16,026 nt of DNA from the NCBI GenBank assembly GCA_000934385.1, contig KN880837.1:1-16026 (forward strand), read 5' to 3'. Source of the DNA: Cylindrobasidium torrendii FP15055 ss-10 (Eukaryota; Basidiomycota; Agaricomycetes; Agaricales; Physalacriaceae). Positions 1-8,400 of the stretch are shown piece by piece; position 1 is the stretch's first letter; each line of letters begins with the position of its first letter. Both the position numbers and the translations under genes were made by a program. The notes beneath the pieces are model-generated. The model made no database searches, was not told where the DNA came from, and was given only the letters and a program-made list of their open reading frames with translations.

Positions 1-162
1 GGTAGTGGTAGGGTCAGTAATGTGCTACTAGAGTCACAGGGAGATATATAAATGCCCAGTACTCACTCTATGACCGTAAATGCCATTCAGGATCATGTAG
101 CGTAACCCAGAGGCCAGCAAGCGAAATTTGATGTGTGGCGCAATGTGGCGTATGTCAGATGC

Positions 163-250
163 AAAATCCGGACAAGGCGCCGCAGGCAAGAAAAAATTTC
201 GAAAATCCGGACAAGACTTCGCGCCTCAGGTCGACCAAAAATCCGGACAA
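163..250. repeat. Three spaced copies of AAAATCCGGACAAG
   Basis: The 14-mer AAAATCCGGACAAG occurs exactly three times, at 163-176, 202-215 and 237-250. The start-to-start distances are 39 and 35 bp, and the spacers differ in sequence. It lies in the gene-free left flank. Open frames across it on both strands give low-complexity peptides with no recognisable domain. It may be part of a dispersed repeat or a degraded transposon end, but I see no terminal repeats or transposase nearby, so origin and role are unknown. Confidence 0.8.
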
Positions 251-305
251 GGTTTGGGCGAAGCCTCAAAATTGCCGGAGACCTTGACCGGCATAATCAG
301 GGGTC

Positions 306-382
306 CTACTGTATACTACAGTACGGTACGGTACACCCCCCCCCCCCTGAATTGGGCATAGGGACGGTACTGGTACTGTACC
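306..382. repeat. GGTAC/TACAGTA palindrome cluster with a C12 tract
   Basis: TACTGTA and TACAGTA form a 7-bp inverted repeat with a 3-nt loop near 308-324. They are followed by tandem CGGTAC units, a run of 12 C at 336-347, and then GGTACTGGTACTGTACC. This is simple-sequence and palindromic DNA, not coding. The poly-C run is also a place where the assembled length could be wrong. Confidence 0.6.
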
Positions 383-393
383 CCCCGGGGAGC

Positions 394-427
394 ATAGGTC
401 CGCCACCCTAGTAGGTCCGCCGCCCTA
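394..427. repeat. Duplicated 16-mer TAGGTCCGCC(A/G)CCCTA
   Basis: Two copies, at 394-409 and 412-427, differ at one base (A versus G) and start 18 bp apart. This is a short tandem duplication in the gene-free left flank. No function can be assigned. Confidence 0.7.
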
Positions 428-461
428 ATGTAACGTCTATGTCCGTTGCAATGAAAATGTG

Positions 462-467
462 AAAAAA
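462..467 (-). terminator. RNA polymerase III T6 terminator of tRNA-Arg
   Basis: Read on the minus strand, six T follow immediately after the last base of the tRNA, which is the usual RNA polymerase III termination signal. Confidence 0.85.
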
Positions 468-549
468 TGACCACTGCAGGACTCGAACCTGCAACCTTTT
501 GGTACGTAGGCGATCGAAGCCAAACGCGCTACCATTGCGCCAAGTAGCC
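468..549 (-). tRNA. tRNA-Arg(UCG): tRNA-Arg, anticodon UCG, with a 10-nt intron
   Basis: The minus strand folds into a complete cloverleaf. The 7-bp acceptor stem is GGCTACT/AGTGGTC, with two G-U pairs and discriminator A. The D arm is GCGC-AATGGTA-GCGC. The anticodon stem is TTTGG/CCAAA, the variable loop has 5 nt, and the T arm is GCAGG-TTCGAGT-CCTGC. The anticodon TCG lies at 517-515. The 17 nt between the anticodon stem strands exceed the normal loop by 10 nt. Placing those at the canonical site after position 37 gives an intron at 513-504 and a 72-nt mature tRNA. The A box (TGGCGCAATGG, 542-532) and B box (GGTTCGAGTCC, 489-479) match RNA polymerase III promoter consensus. CCA is not encoded, as expected in eukaryotes. 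The short variable loop argues against tRNA-Ser. The gene is divergent from the WBP2-like gene, whose ATG is about 100 bp away. Confidence 0.9.
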
Positions 550-651
550 TTGAAAGGTGCCAGGGGGTTTTAATATACCAAGTAACTTTCCCTCTACATC
601 ACATCGTTGCGTGAAGCCTTACACTGCCTTCTGCTCCCGACCACCACTACC
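550..651. promoter_or_regulatory. Short divergent region between tRNA-Arg and the WBP2-like gene
   Basis: About 100 bp separate the 5' end of the tRNA from the ATG at 652. A TAATATACC stretch at 571-579 lies about 73 bp upstream of the ATG and is the only TATA-like element seen. The tRNA uses internal promoters, so this segment probably serves the protein gene. The assignment is inferred from position only. Confidence 0.4.
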
Positions 652-1333
652 ATGGCCTTGAATTGTGTAATGCTGGATGGCCAGCGCAACCCCATCCCTC
701 TACCGCATGAAATGACCGTGATGGCTGTCGATTCTGGCGCCGACCTAGCGCTGCGCATCCCCGAAGTCGGAAAGATAACGAAGACACTCAAAGCGTCTGG
801 GAGGCTGTGGATCACAGATCAGCGGGCAAGTTGTCCCTCATCATCGCGCATATACACCCTCTCAACTGGCCCCTGCTCTCTCCCAGTTCTTGTTCGCAGC
901 CGCCGTGCCCGACTCTCCGTTTGAAACACTGTCCATTCCCCTCCCGTTTATCCTCTCCACCAAGTTTGAGCAGCCGACGTTTGGCAGCAACTACGTTGCG
1001 CTCGAGATCCAGCCGTCCTCTGGTGGTGGGCTCACCGAAGGCTCACAACTCGAAGTGCGCATCAAGGATCAGGCCATGTTCCAATTCGTTGCACTGTTGG
1101 AGAAAACACGCGAGCGGGCCATCTATATGAGGAGGGAGGCATTGCAGGAGGATGGGCCGCGTACGTTGCAGTGCACAAGCTACTGTCCTATTGCTCACAT
1201 TATCTGTTAAGCTATGTACGACTCGCCCACTGGCTCCTCTATGCACCTGGAGGGCGCTGTAGCCAACCCGAGCACTCCATCGAGCAGGAATGCGCCAGGC
1301 CCGTCTGACCTTCCCCCGGCGTACGATGCGTAG
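652..1333 (+). CDS. WBP2-like GRAM-domain protein with C-terminal PPAY motif
   Basis: Exons 652-825, 887-1160 and 1212-1333 join to 189 aa. The start ATG gives MALN, as in animal WBP2. The GRAM/PH-like domain fills about residues 1-135, with LWITDQR then FLFAAA as the central strands, KFEQPTFGSNYVALEI matching the WBP2 'QPxFGxNY' signature, and a downstream strand followed by the helix MFQFVALLEKTRERA. The protein ends in PPAYDA, a PPxY ligand for WW domains. This suggests an adaptor for WW-domain proteins such as Rsp5/Nedd4-type ubiquitin ligases; that is family knowledge and has not been shown here. Intron 1 (826-886) is best read as GC-AG (GCAAGT...CCCAG). A GT-AG alternative with a weak donor (830-899) keeps the frame but removes the conserved FLF strand. 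Intron 2 (1161-1211) is GTACGT...AAG, phase 1. The gene is convergent with the DUF202 gene, the two stops lying 108 bp apart. Confidence 0.88.
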
Positions 1334-1440
1334 ACAACTGTATCAACAAAGCATGTAGGATAGTGTAATCTAAAACCGGGAGGACTATGGATCCGTGTAT
1401 ATTGGCCGTTAATTGGGGTTCCTTCTCCGCTCGACCAGTG

Positions 1441-1892
1441 TCTGGGGCAGTATCCATCAATGGGGAGCTCAAAATTGGCACGTAGACATACCATGTTCGT
1501 GCCAGTATAATCGCAAATACAATGGCGATGAGTGAAGCCATTGTGATGGCCAGAAACACAGTGAACATCCGTGCCACAGGGAATACGCCGGCCATCAGCT
1601 TGTTTTGGATGCTGAAATAGCGCACGATGCCTACGCCCAGGAAAAGCAGCGAAAGCAGCACCGTCGTCGCTCCCAACGGCCTCGAATATCGGTGGATGGG
1701 AGTTCGAACGGGGGAGAACGTTGTGTCCGAGCCCGTCGATGCGCTTGCCGCCACAGAGAATAATTGTACCAGCGCCACCCCCGTTGATGCTAAGACGAGG
1801 CTCGTCCGCACGTATGCCAGATACGTTCTTTCCGCTGCGAGGTGGTCCCTAGCCACGCTCCCGTTGTTTTCCAGCGTCAAGGTGATCTGCAT
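1441..1892 (-). CDS. DUF202-family small membrane protein
   Basis: The ATG at 1892 has a good ACC-ATG context and opens a 133-aa protein. Residues 14-34 (ARDHLAAERTYLAYVRTSLV) carry the DUF202 signature (A-R-D-x-L-A-x-E-R-T-x-L-A-x-x-R-T). Three hydrophobic segments lie near residues 26-50, 73-92 and 107-131, so it is probably a small integral membrane protein. The family's biochemical role is unclear; a related domain occurs in yeast Vtc1 of the vacuolar polyphosphate machinery. The end depends on splicing: an intron at 1491-1442 (GTATGT...CCCCAG) joins TG at 1493-1492 to A at 1441, making a TGA stop right after the third membrane segment. Without splicing the frame runs on about 84 codons to 1239, antisense to the last exon of the WBP2-like gene. 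An in-frame ATG at 1979 would add 29 residues and is less likely. Confidence 0.82.
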
Positions 1893-2463
1893 GGTAGAAG
1901 TTGGGTAACTTGGGTTGCATTCCGAATTCTCAAAATTACTTTGATAAGCAAAAGCGTGCCCTGCCGACCCCTCCGGCACCTCCCCTCACCCCAGCTTGCT
2001 TCAGTAAGGCGGCGCGACCAAAGAGCGCGCGGAATTTGTCGAACAATGCTGCCACTCACACATTGAGGCGTCAACGTCCCAAGCCAGGCATAGAAGTTCA
2101 AAGCTTATGTAAGCAATGGCGCCATCTGGGAGGCAGATGGTGGAATATGCGCCACACAGACAGGACATTCATACGACGCAAGTTGAAGGTATCTGAAGTA
2201 AAGCAACAGCCAGCTTCATACAGTGTCAATGGTGTCGTAGGTCCCGCCATGTCTGCGGTCGAACGGTTGACCACTAAGGAAGGGCGTCAAGCCCATTGTA
2301 CGCGCAAACACAGAGAGTATAATACAACGGTTGTTAAAGAGCGTAAAGCACAGGATATCTAATGGAAAACGGATACTAACCAGAAAAAATAGAGTATCTC
2401 TCATAGAGTTCCGTAAAAGCAAAATGAATGAGTATATGTAAGTATTTCCATCCTCCCTCCTAC
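1893..2463. other. Intergenic region between the DUF202 and RasGAP genes
   Basis: About 570 bp hold the upstream region of the DUF202 gene and the 3' flank of the RasGAP gene. I see no named gene. A short perfect hairpin, CCATCT-N7-AGATGG, lies at 2122-2140. A 39-codon open stretch on the minus strand (2055-1936) looks weakly coding but has no start codon. The plus-strand frame across 1901-2362 resembles no family known to me. Confidence 0.6.
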
Positions 2464-5400
2464 TCAGTCCGAAAGCGGCTGGGCAATGCTCTCAACAATC
2501 TTGACTAAATGTGGTACAATTCTATCGAAACCTTCCGAGGGCGGCAAGAACTTGAAGTGGTTTCCGAGGCCAGTCATGCCGTGTTCGTCCAACGCGTTCA
2601 AATGGTTTTTGCCTAGACGGAAAGGCTCGTCCGCCGTGCCAACCGTAGATGCAGAACCGCCCGGCCCCAACAGTGAGTCGTCCTGCAATGCGACTCGGAT
2701 GATGTCCGACACGTATCGAATAATGCTGGCGTTGGAGGCATTCGCAAATGTATCCTTGACCTTGTCCTGGAGACTCTCGTACCTATACAATCGTCAGTAT
2801 CGAAGAAAACACAGGTCTTGGACACATACGCCATGGAGACAACCCCGGGATAGGTGAGAGCTATGTTGGACAGAATCCCGTAAAGTATCTGGGTTTCCGC
2901 ATCGTCGCCTTGCGCGGTGATGAGAATAGCAGAGATGAAGGATGTGGCGAACAACGCTGATAGCCTGTCCTGGTGGATATCCAAGAATGCGGCGGTTGGC
3001 ATCGGCACATTGTATTCGTCGTCAAACGAGATGGCTTCCGACTCCAATGTAAGAGTATCCTTCAATCCAGCGCACTTCAGAAGTGCCCGATACTCTGTCT
3101 GCGTTGTCGACACTGGAAGCAATGCGATGAAGTAACCCAGGACATCAGGATGAACACTGTCCGGCTTGCCGACGCTCACGTCTCGATAACGCATTGTCAC
3201 TCTAAGGATCGTTCGTAACAGACTTGTCGCCGCCTCTTTGATTTCTCCAGACCGGCGCATGCCCTTGAAGACGATTGCGGAAAATGCAAACGAAAAGCTG
3301 CTGTCGAACGAAAGACCTAGGTTGATGTCGAAGACATAGGTAAGGTCTTCAATATGCGTCCTCGCGTCGAGCAGGAACGTCGACATTGGCGTATCCCTGA
3401 ACAATTCTCGTTGGTCCATCACTTGAAGCGTCGTCTCCACGAGCCTGGCGGCCTCAACGAAAAAGTTGACATAGCCAGTTTGGAGGAATGATACACCCAT
3501 CCAGAACAGCTGCGGCAGAAACCTTGTCTCCTCCGGAAGGCCTCGCAGGAGACTGGACAATGCGCGCAGGATGCCCACAGGGGCCAGAGAGTCAGATGGG
3601 TCCATCATCGTTAATGCCGATGAAAATGCTACCAAGGCTTGGTAGAAGAAGTCTTCATCCAGGTGTGATGTTGCAAGGACACTCAACACGGTAAATGAGC
3701 GCATCTGGATCATTGACGAGTATTGGAAGGCCGAAGAGGTAACCAAACTCATCCAGCGTGCGCGCCAGACGTTTGTCAAGCCTGATGAAAGTCAGCATGA
3801 GCGCTGTTTGAATTGTAAGATATGCGCACCCTTGTTCCCTGCAGCAATCTTGATAACCCTCAGCAAGAATTGGGCCAGTTCCTCGTGATGGTTCAAAACA
3901 ACACTATCGAGCATTGGGTCGAATCGGGTGTATTCACTGTTCGTCGACGATCGCTTGAGCCCGAACAGCTGTAGACAGTGCTCTTGCTCTACTTCTGTCA
4001 TAATATTGACGAGGTCGGGAGATATTGGGTCTTCCGTGCGAGTGAGGTAGAGCGACTGGAGAAGATTGACAAGAATGCCGTACACCGACTTGCGGACAAT
4101 GGTTGAACCCAAACCGGCAATCATCATCACGCAGTGAACGACTTCTGGAATGTATAGCTGATTGTGCTGCTGATTCTTTGTCTGGTAGCCTGCGATGAGA
4201 CAGACACGGCTGAGCGTGGAAACTTCATTCCAGTTGGGACTCTCTACAAGGGATCGAGACTGTCGAGGAGAAGCCTTGATGATGACCTGGCAGAGATATG
4301 AGATCATTGGAGCAGCAACGACTGCGAGCCAAACGCACCTTTCTGAGCTTTGAAAACAATTTGCCTCGTACGGCGATGGACGAAAATGAGGCGATAATGT
4401 GGGCGTGGGCTTCACAGCGGGTTGTTCCGGCGCCAGAATCGATGGCACCGCGAATGAGCTCGTCTAAGACAATGTCCACGACCGCAGGGTCAAGGCCGGC
4501 GACTGGGCCCCAGATATGCTTTTGCATAGGACTGCGCAGCTAGCATACAGTCAGCGACACTCAAAAAGGCGATGCTCAGAACACACCTCTGGATATGACA
4601 AGCACAAATCAGATAGGCCTCGAATACAATCCCTCAACCGAGTGGCAGTTCTGTCGAATAGCGGACTGACAGGATTTGCGAAATGTGTGAAATTCTTGAT
4701 CCATGGGCTTAGATAGTACAATGAACCAATGGTGGCGCCAATGTGACCGTGTGCCTTTTGCTCCATGTTCATTGCAGCAGCGACTTCTGATATGAAGTCA
4801 AGGGTGAGCTGAGGGGCAAATTCAGCGACGCGCTCGCTGAGTTGCACAACGAAGACACTAGGGTCCCCGGGGATAAATCCGGCTGATAGGTTGTATGAGT
4901 ATATGATGTGAGCGGCGAAAATCAGCGCACCGTTCGGGGAGACAATGGGGCTCTTGTCGTAACCCAGATATGTGCATACAGCTCCCAACAACTCGTAAGC
5001 AGCGGTGCGGACTTCCTCGTCTCTGACGTCGATGTTGAGCATCCCGACATGCAACAGCGTTGCGGGGATATTTGAGAATCTTGAAAATCGGTCGTTGTAC
5101 GACGTGTGATTGCCCGCTATCCTACTCTTTGCCGCCCGGATACTCTTCACGATGAGGTCGTTACTCAGAGAGTTGAGATAAAGTGTTGTACCCATACGAT
5201 TGCGACGAATGATGAACTCGTTCCGGTCGCGCGTCCCAGTCACATACGCATCACTGATGTCGGTCATCGGGATAATTTCAGTTGCACCAGGAGATGAGAG
5301 CTAGAAAAATAAGCAATGTGTCTGGGATATGGCATTCTCACTTACGCAAGTTATGCGGACGTGGGAAGCTGCCACACGCATGATATTAGGTTGATTGGGA

Positions 5401-8400
5401 TTGACCGAGCTGATCTTCATTGTAACTCCTGTAAATTCCTCGAATGATTCCTGCTCGAGTGCCGCTGAGAAAGATTAGCATGTCATAAGAAGGAAACCGA
5501 TGACAATGGCGATTACCTGGATAGCCAAGGTCTTCCAAGTTGACGTCCGGGATATGTTCCATCAATGCCTCGACGGAGGGAACCATGAAGTATCTAACAT
5601 TGCCAGGCGATGCTACCTACTGTCAGAGACGGCCAAGGAAGACAAGTCGACATGCTCACGGCAGCCGAAGTTGGTAAGACGTTTGATGTATTTAAGGGCT
5701 TCCATGTTCGCGTTGAGTATGTAAACGTTCCGGAGGCGATCCAAGAAGTCAGTAGGGAATAGCTCGATGCTGTATTTGACCCAATGGAGTGCCAAAACAT
5801 TCTTCGTTGCGAACGCGGTGCCGTCTATTATGATATCACAATCTGTGGTACTTCGTTCGAGGACCTGGCCTTACTCAATATCCCGACTGGCGAGTTTGGA
5901 AAACAAGCGTACCTGGAATAAATGCGAGAGCACCAGCTCAATATCTACCGTCTCTCCGTCGATTTGGTTCGGGCGGTAAACAAACAAGGATACGGTTGGA
6001 TTCTGAGTAAAATATTAATTGTGCGGTTTGACGTGTAACAGGAAATCCTGACCCTATTCCGAACTGGGGCAAATATGTGTTCGACAGAAGTCTTTGGTCT
6101 GCTCGCGTATCTTGCCCGCAAGTCAATGTAGTCTTTCAAGGTCCGTGAATCCTGTTTGGCTGAGCGAGGGGCCTCGAGGGGTTGGCCAAGGTCGACGAGA
6201 AGAGTGCACAGAGTATCCCATGTTCGTTTTCCGGAAATGCCGGACGTGTCGCTTTCTACGACTGGCTTGGAGATGGATAGCAACTCCTTGCCTATCTTGT
6301 CCGCATGCTTGTCGAAGAAACGATGAAGTACAATGCCATCGGTGTCATCTGAATTTGTACTACCTAGCCATTCGTCCTTGTCTTCGTCGTCGGGGCGTTC
6401 GGTCTACCACTGTAAGGGCACGTCTGGCTCGAAGGATTAAGAAGACATACCACGATGATGCTCACAAACTGAGTTACGACTTTGATGTTCTGCGCCAGGA
6501 ACTCGTTCAATCTTGTCATATGTGGCTCCTTGCCGAAGAGGACATTGTTGGCCAGATTCTGAATGATCTTCGCTATGATCATGAGTCCGCGCCGCAACGA
6601 GTCATTAGGGAGCTCAATGTCGATGATTTCCGGCGCAACGACCGCGGGCGAAATAAACCTGTGAGGACTCCGTGAGCGTCCCATTGATGGTGTATGCCTT
6701 CATCTGCCCTTACCTAAGGAATAGGAAGGCTCCGACGGCTGTGATTCTGAGACTGCTCTGTGCAGGCCATCGGTTGCTCCTGGTGAAATTTTAAGTAAGG
6801 ATACAGGTTCAGACTCGCAGCCTAACGCACACAGCATCAGTGATATGGGAGCACACTTCGCGAACCATGCTAAGCTTCCGTCAATACACATTGGCATCTG
6901 TGGAATCATGAACACTTACGGGGGCAGCCCAGTCCGTGACGAGTAGATCAAGTCCAAGAATTTGGTCGTCAGGAATTGAACATTAAGTTGGTTCTGCGCC
7001 AGATCTTGTCCTGCAGCCACCTTTGCAGGATCTAGTTCGTATCCTTGACCAGGAGGAAGATCTGCCATAGCGCGCACAATCGGAAGGATGAGTTGTCGAA
7101 GATAGTGATATCCCTGGACGCGCGCGAATGCGGAGAGGAAGCGGTTGTAAATCGAGTTGCTTCGGAACAGGCCTGCTTCGTTTTCTGGACGACTGTCAAA
7201 TTTGTTCAGTAGCGACTAAGGGATCGGGACGTACCTGTCTGGGAGACTTCTCGATTAATCATGAACTTGAGGAGGAGCATGAGCGAAGACCGAGTATGGA
7301 AGATGTTGAGAAGGATGGAGACCATCTTGTCGACCTCGTGCGAAGGGCATGTCTCACAGATTGCTTGAACGAGAACCAGCTAGATAGGCGTCAGACAGTG
7401 GCAAGACGACTTTTGTGAAAACGGACATTGGGCTCTTTGACAAGCTAATCATCGCATTAGTAGATGCACGATGAAGAGAGTACAGCACTCACGTCACACA
7501 GTCGCTTGTACCGATCCGTCGTCTCGATTTCATCTGCAGCCTCGAACTTGGTGCCCTGCCCAATAACCTTTGCAAACACATGCGCAAAAATCGCGCGCCC
7601 TCGGAAGTCTTCGCCATATGCTAAGTCCAAGCATTGCTTGAGACCAACCTCAGGATCCGACCCAACAAGATGCGACAGGCCAGTAATGACGAGGTCGCGC
7701 AATTCTGCCTCCTTGACTGAGATGCTCATTCGCTAGTAAGAGTGTTAAGTCGATTGCAGAGGTAACCAAAATGCCAACCTACCCGCTGAATAGATCCGAT
7801 GTCCGACATGCTGTCAGATGCCTAGAGGAACGATGAGTTGCCTGAACGGGCGCTTCAGACGATCGACAGACCTCCAATTCTCCACCAGCAACCGTCAATG
7901 CGTTCTGAAGAATCTTGAAGTACTTAGAGAACTGACGTGCAGCCTGATGTGTCCCTTCGTCGGCCATGCCCGTTGTTGTGTCGGCGTCCTTCAAGTCCAG
8001 ATGCTGCAGTAACTTAACGATGGTCCTCAGGCATGCAATGTTAAGCTCGGATTGCGCGCTGTCATCGTCGCCCGCCTGCATCATCATCCACGAAGAAACT
8101 ATGTTCAGGATCACTCGTCGAGCCTGATTGTCCTTCTTCAAGGTTAGTGTATCGGGTCGGTCAGCCGCAGTTTCACAGAGATTGCAGAATTTCGTCTTCA
8201 GACGCAGTAAATCTACGCCGCCAGTTGACGCTTGGAGGAAACCAGCTAGCCCTTGTAGAAGGGGGGACACATCAACGTTGATGACCTCCTCGATACGCTC
8301 CTGCTTGTTCTCCACAATGAGCTTCAGCACTGAGATAGCTTGTTCTCCGATCAACCGCGAGCGGTCTGACGAGTCATACTTGGTTGTTTCCACGGCCCTA

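Noticed and set aside
128..411. Overlapping plus-strand frames across the repeat-rich left flank
   Set aside because: They translate the AAAATCCGGACAAG repeats and the C12 tract into repetitive peptides (KSGQ, IRTR). There is no sign of a real protein.
2122..2140. Perfect hairpin CCATCT-N7-AGATGG as an RNA element
   Set aside because: A 6-bp stem is expected by chance in a window of this size and there is no supporting context.
1901..2362. A 153-codon plus-strand open frame between the DUF202 and RasGAP genes
   Set aside because: The peptide is basic and low in structure, resembles no family I know, and lies over the promoter side of the DUF202 gene. Length alone is weak evidence.
5938..6675. 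Long open frames opposite the GAP and Sec14-like exons, including a 193-codon plus-strand frame
   Set aside because: These are shadows of the RasGAP exons. The minus-strand reading is conserved with neurofibromin and the plus-strand peptide is not recognisable.
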